A stretch of 64,000 nucleotides of DNA from Winogradskyella sp. GTDB taxonomy: Bacteria > Bacteroidota > Bacteroidia > Flavobacteriales > Flavobacteriaceae. Of the stretch, positions 42,969 to 51,787 are shown one piece after another. Made by a program: the position numbers and the translations under genes. Each line of letters starts with the position of its first letter. The stretch's first letter is position 1. The DNA is taken from the NCBI GenBank assembly GCA_028383925.1, contig JAOEWO010000009.1, positions 1 through 64,000 of the forward strand. The letters are read 5' to 3'. The notes below the pieces were generated by a model. The model had not been told where the DNA came from, searched no databases, and saw only the letters and a program-made list of their open reading frames with translations.

Positions 42969-45900
42969 TTATAAGGCACTTTCGTCTAAGCGCTTATCTA
43001 TATTAAGGGTGCCTTTAGTTGCTAAATCGTTAGACTCAATTGTTTTAGAATTATGAAACCACATCTTTAATCTCATACTTAAAAAGAATAAAATAGGAAC
43101 AACTATAAGGGTAAGAAATGTGGCTATAAAAAGACCATAAATTACGGTCCAAGCTAGTGGTCCCCAAAAAACCACGTTATCACCACCCATATAAATATTA
43201 GGATTAAAATCTGCAAACAGTGTAAAGAAGTTAATATTTAAGCCAATTGCTAACGGTATTAATCCTAAAATAGTAGTAATTGCAGTTAAAAGCACAGGCC
43301 TTAAACGCGCTTTACCTGCTTTTACAATACTATTAAAAAGATCGTCTTTAGTTAAATAATCTTCTTTTTCTAAGCCTAAATCGTTCTTCTTTCTATCTAT
43401 AAGTAATTGTGCATAATCTAATAATACTACACCGTTGTTTACAACGATTCCGGCAAGCGATATAATACCAACCATGGTCATCATAATAACAAAAGCACTA
43501 CCCGAAATTACCAAGCCACCAAATACACCAATTAAACTCAAAAATATAGCCAACATAATAATAGTTGGTTTTGAAATTGAATTAAATTGAAAAATTAAAA
43601 TAAAGAAAATTAAACCAAGACCTGTAAAGAAGGCTCCCATTAAAAAAGCCATTTGCTTGTTTTGCTCTTCAATTTGCCCTGTGTAATCAACCTTAACATC
43701 AGAAGGTAAATTATCGTAACTCTTCATTTCATTCTGAATTTGAGTTACAATTGCACCTGCATCTGTATAGCCAGGCGCTAAAGCAGAATATATAGTTACT
43801 ACACGTTTGGTGTCTCTATGCTTTATAGCGCTAAAACCAGAGTTATTTTTTTGACTGGCAACTGCAGACAACGGAATTTCTTTTATTTTACCCGTGTTAT
43901 CTCTAAAGGTTATATTTTGGTTAAACAAGGCGCTTTTATTATATCTATTTTCTTCATTGAAGCGTACATAAATATCAAAATCATCACCATCTTGCTTGTA
44001 AATACCGGCTTTAGACCCAAAGATAGAATTACGTAATTGACTACCAATTTGGTTAGCACTAACACCTAATTCGCCAGCTTTTTCTCTGTCTATCTCAACC
44101 TGCATGGTTGGTTTGTCTTTATTAACATCTATTTTAAGCTCATCAATACCAGGTATACTTCTCGAATTAATAAATTCTCGCATTTGCTCTGCAACAGCTA
44201 TTAATTGGTTATAGTCATTACCCTCAATCTCAACATTAATTGGCGAGCCAGCAGGTGGCCCATTCGCATCTTTTTCAACAGAAATTAATACTCCCGGAAA
44301 AATACCAACTAAGGCTTTTTGTACTTTTTGTCTTAAAATTTCACTGTCTTCGCCACGACGGTATTTGTACTCGCGCATAGATGCTGTAATTTTAGCTTTG
44401 TGCGGAATTTCGGCTTCAGAGCCACCATCTGTTTGTGGATTACCAGCACCTTTACCAACCTGCGAAACGGCACTTTCTACTAAGAAGTTTTTACCGTCAT
44501 CAATATATTGACTCTGGTTAATTACCTCGTAGACGCGTGTTTCAATTTTGCTAGTAATAGCATTGGTTTTTTCTATAGCTGTACCTTCTGGGTATTCTAT
44601 ATAAACAATAATTTGATTTGGTTTGTTGTCTGGAAAAAATTCAATTTTTGTACGTTTCTGGTCTATTGAAGTCCCAAATGCCATAAATGCAGCAATTAAT
44701 AATAAAAAGGTGCCTATACTTAAAATATAAGGACGCTTTTTAGATAAGGCTCCACTTAACATACGCTCGTACCAGTTTTCAAGTTTTACTAACGATTTTG
44801 TTTGAAAGTTATTGGCCCATTTTCTAATAAAGAAACGGTAAGCCCAAAGTAAAAGGGCTGTAAAAATCATTACGGTACCTAGACCACGATATGTACCGCC
44901 AAAAATTAAAATTAATAAACCAATACCACCAACAATACTAGTAGTTTTTATAATTTGTTTAATAGGCATTTCTTTATCATCAATCTTCATAAATTGAGAT
45001 ACTAATACCGAGTTAAAAAAGATGGCTACAAATAATGAAGAGCCTAAAACTATAGATAATGTAATAGGTAAAATTTTCATAAACTCACCCATTATACCAG
45101 GCCAAAAGGCTAATGGTACAAAAGCTGCCACTGTTGTTAATGTTGAAATTATAATAGGAAATGCAATTTCTCCAATACCTACTTTTGCTGCTTTTAAACG
45201 ACTTAGGCCTTCGTCTTCCATTAAGCGGTAAACGTTTTCTACAACTACAATACCGTTATCTACTAACATACCAAGTCCCATAATAAGACCAAAAAGCACC
45301 ATCGTATTTAAACTATAACCAATAGCGCCTAAAATCATTAAAGACATAAACATAGACATTGGTATAGCAAAACCAACAAATAGGGCATTTTTAAATCCTA
45401 AAAAGAACATTAAAACCGTCACCACTAAAATAACACCAAAGATGATATTGTTTACCAGATCATCAACTTGGCCAATAGTAACCGACGATTGGTCGTTTGT
45501 AATTGAAACTTCTAAATCTTTAGGAAATACATTTTTAACAGCATTTTCTTTTATCACTCTTATTTGTTCTGCGGCGGCAACCATGTTTTTGCCTGCACGT
45601 TTTTTTACGTCTAGCATTACTACGGGTTTGCCCGATTTTCTTGCATAGGTTGTTAGATCTTCTTCTTTAAAAGCAACAGTTGCAACATCTTTAAGGTAAA
45701 TAGCATTTCCGTTTTCAGCTTTAACAACAAAGTTTTCAAGCTCAGATGGTGTTTCTATTTCGCCAATAATACGTATAGTTCTGCGTTGGCCACTTGCTTT
45801 TAAGTTACCGGCAGACTGTGTAACGTTTCCGTTACCAATAGCGCTAAGAATATCATTAAAAGTTACCTTAGCGGCCATCATCTTATAAATATCAACGGCA

Positions 45901-46505
45901 ACTTCAACTTCTTTTTCTTGCGCTCCTCTAATGTCTGCTTTTTTAATTTCAGGTAAATCTTCTATTTCATCTTGCAGGTATTCTGCATAATCCTTTAATT
46001 TTTCAATAGGATAATCACCAGAAATATTAATATTTAAGATGGGCATTTCTTCAGATAAGCTTAACTCAAAAACATCTGGTTCTACTTTTGCACCATTAAA
46101 TGTTGGCCAATCTTCACCAGAAGTTTCAGAGTCTATTTCATCTTTTACTTTCTGTTTGGCCTGTTCTACCGTAATGTTTTCATCGAACTCTACCATTAAC
46201 ATAGAGTAATCTTCTTGCGATGTTGAGGTGATTTCTACAACGTTACTTACCGTTTTTAGTTTATCTTCTAACGGATCTGTAACTAATTTCTCAATATCTT
46301 CTGCAGTATTACCAGGATAAATGGTACTTATATAGATCTTAGTTTCGTTAACCTCTGGAAAGTTTTCTCGAGGCATACTAAAGAAAGCAGAAACACCAAG
46401 AAATAAAAACACAGCGATAAGCACATACATCGTGGTTTTGTTATTTATAGCCCAAGATGAGAGACCAAATTCTTTATCTATATTTTTTTTCTTTTTACTC
46501 TCCAT
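42969..46505 (-). CDS. RND efflux permease (AcrB-like)
   Basis: An inner-membrane proton-driven efflux pump of 1178 residues, longer than AcrB (1049) because of an insertion after TM6/7 and a soluble tail. Seen: TM1 (MYVLIAVFLFLGVSAFF), GNTAEDIEKLVTDPLED, TM4 with GLGMLVDNGIVVVENV (AcrB VDD is VDN here, as often in Bacteroidota HAE-1 pumps), and the last bundle (GIVVNNGVVLLDYA). Drug or lipid export is likely; the substrate is unknown. Its ATG overlaps the adaptor gene's stop by 11 bp. Confidence 0.94.
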   Translation of the reverse strand: MESKKKKNIDKEFGLSSWAINNKTTMYVLIAVFLFLGVSAFFSMPRENFPEVNETKIYISTIYPGNTAEDIEKLVTDPLEDKLKTVSNVVEITSTSQEDYSMLMVEFDENITVEQAKQKVKDEIDSETSGEDWPTFNGAKVEPDVFELSLSEEMPILNINISGDYPIEKLKDYAEYLQDEIEDLPEIKKADIRGAQEKEVEVAVDIYKMMAAKVTFNDILSAIGNGNVTQSAGNLKASGQRRTIRIIGEIETPSELENFVVKAENGNAIYLKDVATVAFKEEDLTTYARKSGKPVVMLDVKKRAGKNMVAAAEQIRVIKENAVKNVFPKDLEVSITNDQSSVTIGQVDDLVNNIIFGVILVVTVLMFFLGFKNALFVGFAIPMSMFMSLMILGAIGYSLNTMVLFGLIMGLGMLVDNGIVVVENVYRLMEDEGLSRLKAAKVGIGEIAFPIIISTLTTVAAFVPLAFWPGIMGEFMKILPITLSIVLGSSLFVAIFFNSVLVSQFMKIDDKEMPIKQIIKTTSIVGGIGLLILIFGGTYRGLGTVMIFTALLLWAYRFFIRKWANNFQTKSLVKLENWYERMLSGALSKKRPYILSIGTFLLLIAAFMAFGTSIDQKRTKIEFFPDNKPNQIIVYIEYPEGTAIEKTNAITSKIETRVYEVINQSQYIDDGKNFLVESAVSQVGKGAGNPQTDGGSEAEIPHKAKITASMREYKYRRGEDSEILRQKVQKALVGIFPGVLISVEKDANGPPAGSPINVEIEGNDYNQLIAVAEQMREFINSRSIPGIDELKIDVNKDKPTMQVEIDREKAGELGVSANQIGSQLRNSIFGSKAGIYKQDGDDFDIYVRFNEENRYNKSALFNQNITFRDNTGKIKEIPLSAVASQKNNSGFSAIKHRDTKRVVTIYSALAPGYTDAGAIVTQIQNEMKSYDNLPSDVKVDYTGQIEEQNKQMAFLMGAFFTGLGLIFFILIFQFNSISKPTIIMLAIFLSLIGVFGGLVISGSAFVIMMTMVGIISLAGIVVNNGVVLLDYAQLLIDRKKNDLGLEKEDYLTKDDLFNSIVKAGKARLRPVLLTAITTILGLIPLAIGLNINFFTLFADFNPNIYMGGDNVVFWGPLAWTVIYGLFIATFLTLIVVPILFFLSMRLKMWFHNSKTIESNDLATKGTLNIDKRLDESAL

Positions 46506-47685
46506 CTTCGTCTTCTTTATAATTAATTACATCTACAGATTGTCCGTCTCTTACACTTCTCGCACCTTCTTTAACAATTTCAGCACCATTTACTAGACCA
46601 GAAAGTACTTCAATAATATCACCTTGAGTTTTACCTGTTTTAATAATAACACGCTTTGCTTTACCAATACCATTACTATTTTTGTTACTTACCACATAGA
46701 CAAATTGCTCACCAGCTGCGTTTTCAGAAATGACGCTTTGCGGTATTAAAAGTGCTTCTTTATTGGTGTAATCGTTAATTTTTAAACGTGCAGTAAGATT
46801 AGGTTTAATAGACTTATCTTTATTTGGCACTGCAATTTCTACTTTAAAGGTTCTGTTTGCAGGATTAATAAAATCACTAGCTTGGCGTACTTTAGTTGCT
46901 ATAGTTTTTCCTAAAACAGGTAAACTTACTTCAACATTTTTACCAGCTACAACGTCTATTACGTAACGCTCTGGCACCTCAGTTTCAATATACATATTAT
47001 CTAAATTAACAATACGCATTAATGGTGTTTGCCCTGCGCCAACCACGTTGCCTTGCTCTGTTATAATATCATCTATTGTACCAGAAAAAGGCGCTCTCAC
47101 TGTTGTTTTAGCTATTTGTTTGTTTAATTGATTAACAGCTTCCTTTTGAGACTCGTAAGTAGATTTGGCTTGTAAATATTGCATTTCACTTCCAATATTT
47201 TGATCCCATAGACGCTTCTGACGTTCAAAAGTTGTTTTAGCTAATGCAGATTGTATTTTTAACTGCGCTACTTGTTGACTTAAACCTCCATCATCAATTT
47301 TTGCCAATATCTGCCCTTTACTAACGTTTTGTCCTTCTTTAACATACACATGTGTTAATATGCCATTATACTCTGGTGTAATTGTAAGAAGATCTTTTGT
47401 TGTTACGTTTCCTTGAAGTTCTATAACATGATTAAAAACTTCATTATTTGCTTTAAATGTGGTTATTAATGGAATGTTTTTGGTCGTATCCATTACTTTT
47501 ATTTTATCATCTAAAAGCTTTATTTGGTCACTAAGTGTTTGTTGCTCATTAACAAGACTACCTCTTTTTTCTCTTAAGGTTTTAAGGTCTCCTTTTTCTA
47601 AAACGGTCTCAACAGAATTCTTTTTTTCACCTGAACAGGAAACCAGAATAAGTGCTACAATTAGTATTTGATATATATGTTTCAT
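46495..47685 (-). CDS. RND efflux periplasmic adaptor (MFP) lipoprotein
   Basis: Lipoprotein signal (LILVSCSGEK, Cys about 17), a coiled-coil stretch (LREKRGSLVNEQQTLSDQIK), a lipoyl/barrel-sandwich domain (GILTHVYVKEGQNVSKGQIL and ATVRAPFSGTIDDI-type return), and beta-barrel and membrane-proximal domains to residue 396. It links the permease to the TolC-like channel. The stop overlaps the permease start by 11 bp; the channel gene ends 13 bp upstream. Confidence 0.93.
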   Translation of the reverse strand: MKHIYQILIVALILVSCSGEKKNSVETVLEKGDLKTLREKRGSLVNEQQTLSDQIKLLDDKIKVMDTTKNIPLITTFKANNEVFNHVIELQGNVTTKDLLTITPEYNGILTHVYVKEGQNVSKGQILAKIDDGGLSQQVAQLKIQSALAKTTFERQKRLWDQNIGSEMQYLQAKSTYESQKEAVNQLNKQIAKTTVRAPFSGTIDDIITEQGNVVGAGQTPLMRIVNLDNMYIETEVPERYVIDVVAGKNVEVSLPVLGKTIATKVRQASDFINPANRTFKVEIAVPNKDKSIKPNLTARLKINDYTNKEALLIPQSVISENAAGEQFVYVVSNKNSNGIGKAKRVIIKTGKTQGDIIEVLSGLVNGAEIVKEGARSVRDGQSVDVINYKEDEDGE

Positions 47686-47698
47686 ATGGGTTGGTTAA

Positions 47699-49042
47699 TT
47701 AATTATTGATTGGTGTATTTAAAATAGTTTCTAATGTAGCTTTAGAGTTTATAACATCTAACATAGCTTGTAATAACTCTTGTTGTGCGGTATATAATTG
47801 TGTTTGTGCTTGTCTTAGTTGAAAGCTTGAACCAATACCTTCAAAGAATTTGGTTTGGTTTTTAGTTTCTATACGCTCAGCAAGTGCTAGGTTTTGTTTT
47901 TTATTTGCATAATCTTCAATAGCAAATTGGTAATCGCTTTTTGCCGATGCCATTTGTAGTTTTATACGTTGCTCAGTTTCTGTTAACTGCGTCTCGGCTT
48001 TTTCTAAGTTAATTTTTGCACGCTGTGTTGCAGAACTTCGCATGCCAGAGCTAAAAATAGGAATGCTAAGGTTAACGCCAAATAACGACGAACCAAACCA
48101 ACGTTGGTCGTTATTTAAAAATGAAAAATCATTAGAAAAAGCAGAATAACCACCGTTTAAAAAAGCGTTTAAAGTTGGCAGCGCTTTACTTTTTTCTAAT
48201 TTTACCATAAGTGCTTTTGCTTTAGTATCATTATTAGCAATGAGATAATCTATAGTTTTTTCAGGGTTGTTTTCTTCGTCTAATAAAGATAAAGACATGT
48301 TGTTTTGAGCTAAAGTTTCTAAATTATCGCTAAGCTCTAAAGTGTTGTAAACGTCTCGTCCTAATGTAATATTTAGCATTTGGTAAGCTAAAGTTTTTAG
48401 CCTAGTAACATTATTAAGATTGCTTTTTACACTAGATAGGGTAATTTGAAGCTGCTCTACACTTTCTTCATCGCCCAAGCCATTTTTATAAATTTTGGTG
48501 GTTTCAAAAAGATTTTTTTCTAAAACAACTATATTTCGGTTTAAGATAATTAGACTTTCTTCTGCAAGTAATACATTGCCGTAAGCATCAATAACTGCTT
48601 TTCTTACGTCGAGATCGGTTTTAGTTTTTGCATTTTCAGAAATTTCTAAAAACACCTTTGCAGATTGCAGAGCGACTAAATACGAGCCATCAAATATTTT
48701 TTGGTCTACCGTTGCAAATACATTTGCGCTTTGTTGGGTGCCAAAAATAACATCTTGAAATGTGCCTGGTTGCCCGCCAAAAATTTCAGCCGGAATTACA
48801 GAAACTTGTTGTTTTAAAAAGTTTTGGTAATCTGCTCTTGCACTTATTTGTGGTAAACCAGATGCTGTAGTTTCCCATTTTTGTTGTTTTGCAGCTGCAA
48901 TATCTCGAGAGGCGTTTATAGCAGTTCTGTTATTTTCTAAAGCGAAGTCTATGGCTTCTTGTAGTGAAAAGCGTTGCGGTTTTTGTTGCGAAAACCCTAA
49001 GCTAAAACACAGTAGTAAAATAATTATTGAAAAGTGTTTCAT
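47699..49042 (-). CDS. TolC-family outer membrane efflux channel
   Basis: Signal peptide (SLGFSQ|QKPQRFSLQEAIDFALENN, abbreviated), two structural repeats with the long helical hairpins of TolC proteins (KQQKWETTASGLPQISA, and SATQRAKINLEKAETQLTE), and QTQLYTAQQELLQAMLDVINSK near the end. 447 residues is typical. Third component of the efflux operon, between tetR and the adaptor with only 6 and 13 bp between genes. Confidence 0.93.
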   Translation of the reverse strand: MKHFSIIILLLCFSLGFSQQKPQRFSLQEAIDFALENNRTAINASRDIAAAKQQKWETTASGLPQISARADYQNFLKQQVSVIPAEIFGGQPGTFQDVIFGTQQSANVFATVDQKIFDGSYLVALQSAKVFLEISENAKTKTDLDVRKAVIDAYGNVLLAEESLIILNRNIVVLEKNLFETTKIYKNGLGDEESVEQLQITLSSVKSNLNNVTRLKTLAYQMLNITLGRDVYNTLELSDNLETLAQNNMSLSLLDEENNPEKTIDYLIANNDTKAKALMVKLEKSKALPTLNAFLNGGYSAFSNDFSFLNNDQRWFGSSLFGVNLSIPIFSSGMRSSATQRAKINLEKAETQLTETEQRIKLQMASAKSDYQFAIEDYANKKQNLALAERIETKNQTKFFEGIGSSFQLRQAQTQLYTAQQELLQAMLDVINSKATLETILNTPINN

Positions 49043-49048
49043 TATTAT

Positions 49049-49654
49049 TTATGATTGATTTTTTGTTATAAACTGATTTAATATTTCTAATCCTTTTTCT
49101 GTAACAATAGCTCTAAGGTGATATTCTAAGTAACTCTCCATTAAATAATCCATTTGGTAGTGCTCTGTCGGAAAAAACATATTGTCTTTAATACCAGTCA
49201 TACCTGTAAAATACATTCTAGAAATAAAATCGACGTCTATAGTATTTCTAAAAACCTCAGTTGCTACTCCATGCGCTAGGCTGTCTTCAACAGATTTGTG
49301 CATTTTATCGAATTGCTTAATTTTTAACTGGTTATGAATTTGAGGGTAGTATTTTTTGAGTTGGTACTGTGGTGATGCCTTTTCGTTTTTAAGATGGTGC
49401 ATTACAAACATTTTAATGGAGTAAAGCTCTTCAATTGGGTTAGATGCCGTGTTGCATATATGATCTATGCCATTACAAATAGTATCAAATAAGTTAAATG
49501 TTACAGCTTCAACTAATTTAGTTTTATTGCTAAAATGTACATAAATAGTCTTTTTAGAAATGCCCATAGCATTAGCAATATCATCCATGGTAACACTCTT
49601 AAACCCTAGGGTTAAAAAAAGTTCTGATGATTTATGTAAAATGTTTTCTCTCAT
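49049..49654 (-). CDS. TetR/AcrR-family regulator of the efflux operon
   Basis: The ATG at 49654 (MRENILHKSSELFLTLGF) gives the usual TetR start; the track's 13-residue extension would lie on the promoter. The HTH reads VTMDDIANAMGISKKTIYVHF, quoted in part, followed by SNKTKLVEAV and a helical ligand domain. It is the first gene of tetR-tolC-MFP-RND, 6 bp before tolC, so it likely represses its own operon through the inverted repeat at 49676-49705. Inducer unknown. Confidence 0.92.
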   Translation of the reverse strand: MRENILHKSSELFLTLGFKSVTMDDIANAMGISKKTIYVHFSNKTKLVEAVTFNLFDTICNGIDHICNTASNPIEELYSIKMFVMHHLKNEKASPQYQLKKYYPQIHNQLKIKQFDKMHKSVEDSLAHGVATEVFRNTIDVDFISRMYFTGMTGIKDNMFFPTEHYQMDYLMESYLEYHLRAIVTEKGLEILNQFITKNQS

Positions 49655-49663
49655 ATTAGTTGG

Positions 49664-49705
49664 CAAATGTACGTAAGGAAACTTTAAAAACAAAAAAAGT
49701 TTCCT
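49664..49705 (-). promoter_or_regulatory. promoter and overlapping inverted-repeat operator of efflux operon
   Basis: On the - strand a TTG (49693-49691) and TACATTTG (49671-49664) are 19 bp apart, a full Bacteroidota promoter. The arms AAAGTTTCCT (49696-49705) and AGGAAACTTT (49676-49685), a perfect 10-bp inverted repeat with 10-bp spacer, bracket the -33 element. This is where a TetR dimer pair would block transcription. The ATG is nine bases after the -7 box. Confidence 0.65.
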
Positions 49706-49736
49706 AAGTTTTAGTCTTTTTTTTACAGCCCTAACA

Positions 49737-49769
49737 TTGCAATAAAATATGATGAAAGCATTATTTTTG
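49737..49769 (+). promoter_or_regulatory. promoter of polyprenyl synthase gene, apparently leaderless
   Basis: TTG at 49737, 22-bp spacer, TATTTTTG at 49762-49769, then TGCT and the ATG at 49774. The expected start point coincides with the start codon. Confidence 0.6.
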
Positions 49770-49773
49770 TGCT

Positions 49774-50748
49774 ATGCAAAATATAGAAGCGTATCAAACA
49801 TCTTTTATTAACCATTTAAAAGAGTTTACAGTAAATAAAGAACCAAAAAATCTTTACCAGCCCATTAATTATATTCTTAATCTTGGTGGTAAACGTTTAA
49901 GACCTGTATTAACTCTAATGACTGCTGAGATTTTTGGTGGTAATGTTAATAACGCAATGAATGCAGCTCTATCTGTAGAGGTGTTTCATAATTTTTCTTT
50001 AGTACATGATGATATTATGGATGATGCCCCTTTACGAAGAGGTAAAGCCACAGTACACGAAAAATGGGATATTAACACAGGTATCTTATCGGGTGATGCC
50101 ATGCTAATAATGGCTTATCAGCTATTTGAAAATTATAAGCCTAGTACATTTTTAGCTTTAGCAAAGTTGTTTAGTAAGACTGCTTTAGAGGTTTGCGAAG
50201 GTCAACAATACGATGTAGATTTTGAAACCAGAAGTGATGTTACGATATCAGAATATCTTAAAATGATAGCATATAAAACAGCTGTTTTGGTTGGTGCAGC
50301 CATGAAAATGGGTGCTATTGTTGCAGATGCTTCAGAAGAAGACCAAAATGCAATATATGATTTTGGTCGTTATTTAGGTATTGCATTTCAGCTTCAAGAT
50401 GATTATTTAGATGCCTTCGGAAACCCGGAAACCTTTGGTAAACAGGTTGGTGGTGATATTATAGAAAACAAAAAGACCTATTTATATTTAAAAGCATTAG
50501 AGTTTTTGGGTACATCTGAAAGGCTTCAACTCGAAGATTTATTCGCTAAAAATTTTGAAGATAATACTGAGAAAATTAAAACCGTAAAACAGTTTTTTAT
50601 CTCTAGTGGCTCAGCAGAGGCAACTCAAAGAGAAATTGAAAACTATACGTTAAAGGCCTTTTTAATATTAGAAAATTTAAATATTTCTGCTTCTAAAAAA
50701 ATGCAATTAGAAGATTTTGGAAACAGTCTTATGACGCGAAATGTTTAA
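49774..50748 (+). CDS. polyprenyl synthetase (trans-isoprenyl diphosphate synthase)
   Basis: Condenses isopentenyl diphosphate with allylic diphosphates. Both Asp-rich motifs are present: LVHDDIMDDAPLRRG (FARM) and QLQDDYLDAFG (SARM), plus GGKRLRPVLTLM near the N-terminus. Length 324 and the residues before the first Asp motif (SVEVFHNFSLVHDD) suggest a medium/long-chain or GGPP-type enzyme, for quinones or carotenoids; chain length cannot be fixed by eye. The following hypothetical gene is 21 bp downstream. Confidence 0.92.
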   Translation: MQNIEAYQTSFINHLKEFTVNKEPKNLYQPINYILNLGGKRLRPVLTLMTAEIFGGNVNNAMNAALSVEVFHNFSLVHDDIMDDAPLRRGKATVHEKWDINTGILSGDAMLIMAYQLFENYKPSTFLALAKLFSKTALEVCEGQQYDVDFETRSDVTISEYLKMIAYKTAVLVGAAMKMGAIVADASEEDQNAIYDFGRYLGIAFQLQDDYLDAFGNPETFGKQVGGDIIENKKTYLYLKALEFLGTSERLQLEDLFAKNFEDNTEKIKTVKQFFISSGSAEATQREIENYTLKAFLILENLNISASKKMQLEDFGNSLMTRNV

Positions 50749-50769
50749 GTCTTTCAGTTTAAAATAAAA

Positions 50770-51120
50770 ATGAAACTACCTGACACATTTCAAGATTTAA
50801 TAACAGAAGCAAATCAACTAGAGCTCTATAAAAAATTAATAATTCAATTAAATAAAGATTTACGTTCTGCCAATGTAGATTTAGAGTTAGATGAAGATAC
50901 GTTGCCAACAAGTTTAAAATTAGTATTGCAAGAAGCGCTATTTTATCTTATTCAAAATAAATTTTCAGATTATGTTAACTTACTTTATATCGTAGATGTT
51001 TCTGAAATTAAAGTCCGTGAAATTGATGGTAACGACACGGTAAAACTATCTGAAGCTATTGCATTTTTAATCTTACAACGTATTTGGCAAAAGGTGTGGT
51101 ATAAATTTAAGTATGCTTAA
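50770..51120 (+). CDS. conserved hypothetical protein
   Basis: A soluble, mostly helical 116-residue protein (LPDTFQDLITEANQLELYKK, NKFSDYVNLLYIVDVSE, ILQRIWQKVWYKFKYA). No domain recognised. It follows the polyprenyl synthase by 21 bp and probably shares its transcript. Its stop overlaps that of the convergent gene by three bases. Confidence 0.75.
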   Translation: MKLPDTFQDLITEANQLELYKKLIIQLNKDLRSANVDLELDEDTLPTSLKLVLQEALFYLIQNKFSDYVNLLYIVDVSEIKVREIDGNDTVKLSEAIAFLILQRIWQKVWYKFKYA

Positions 51121-51638
51121 AACCAAAATCTTACAAAAGGCATCCATGCTTCGGGTTGTATGCTTTTATTTCGGTCATATAATAGGTCGTATCTTATACC
51201 AATAGTAACATTACCGTTTGTATAACCTAAACCCATAAATAAAGCTGGGTACCAATAGCGTTCTTCAAAACTTGGGTTATTTTGTAATTGAAACAGTGGG
51301 TCAAATTCTCTATTAACATGCAGTTGTTCAAACTCTGCAGAGATCTGTATTTCTCTATACGGATTAAATAGGCCAATAGCGCTAGCACCTAAAACAGTAG
51401 ATTTAAATGTGTCGCGTTGCGAACTGTATTGAAAGTTTAAACCAACACCAGTAGCTATATAAGGATTAAATCTATAAAGTGCATTTGGTGCTAAAGCCGC
51501 ACTAAAAAAATCATTACCTATATTTAGTCCTAAACCTCCACCAAATTGAACGTTTTTCCAAAAGGATGATGTGTTTTTTAGATCTTGAGAAAATGAAAAG
51601 ACTGTAAAAAGAAATATTAAAATGCTACTAAAAATCAT
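51117..51638 (-). CDS. outer-membrane beta-barrel-like protein
   Basis: The ATG at 51638 (MIFSSILIFLFTVFSFSQ) gives a good signal peptide; the track's start adds 11 residues. The mature part alternates amphipathic strands (VQFGGGLGLNIGN, GVGLNFQYSSQ, FMGLGYTNGNVTIGIRYDLLY) and ends in an aromatic (FVRFWF), as small 8-strand barrels do. Homologs next to sucA are sometimes mislabelled alpha-ketoglutarate decarboxylase; nothing here supports that. Function unknown. Confidence 0.75.
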   Translation of the reverse strand: MIFSSILIFLFTVFSFSQDLKNTSSFWKNVQFGGGLGLNIGNDFFSAALAPNALYRFNPYIATGVGLNFQYSSQRDTFKSTVLGASAIGLFNPYREIQISAEFEQLHVNREFDPLFQLQNNPSFEERYWYPALFMGLGYTNGNVTIGIRYDLLYDRNKSIQPEAWMPFVRFWF

Positions 51639-51740
51639 CTTTTTGTAACGTAACCCAATTAAATTTATCATCTTAATAATTCTTATTTTTTCAATATGTT
51701 ATAAATATAATAAAACCACATCTATATTTAGCAAAAGTTG

Positions 51741-51748
51741 TATTTTTG
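51741..51748 (+). promoter_or_regulatory. candidate promoter -7 element of sucAB
   Basis: TATTTTTG, an exact TAnnTTTG, 39 bp before the sucA ATG. Confidence 0.45.
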
Positions 51749-51787
51749 AATAAATTTTGTTGAAGCGATAACGTCTCATAAAAAATA

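Noticed and set aside
49655-49693. N-terminal extension of TetR in the ORF track
   Set aside because: It would translate the promoter and operator; the later ATG gives the standard TetR start.
51117-51638. Alpha-ketoglutarate decarboxylase
   Set aside because: The sequence is a small outer-membrane barrel; the name arises only from neighbouring sucA.
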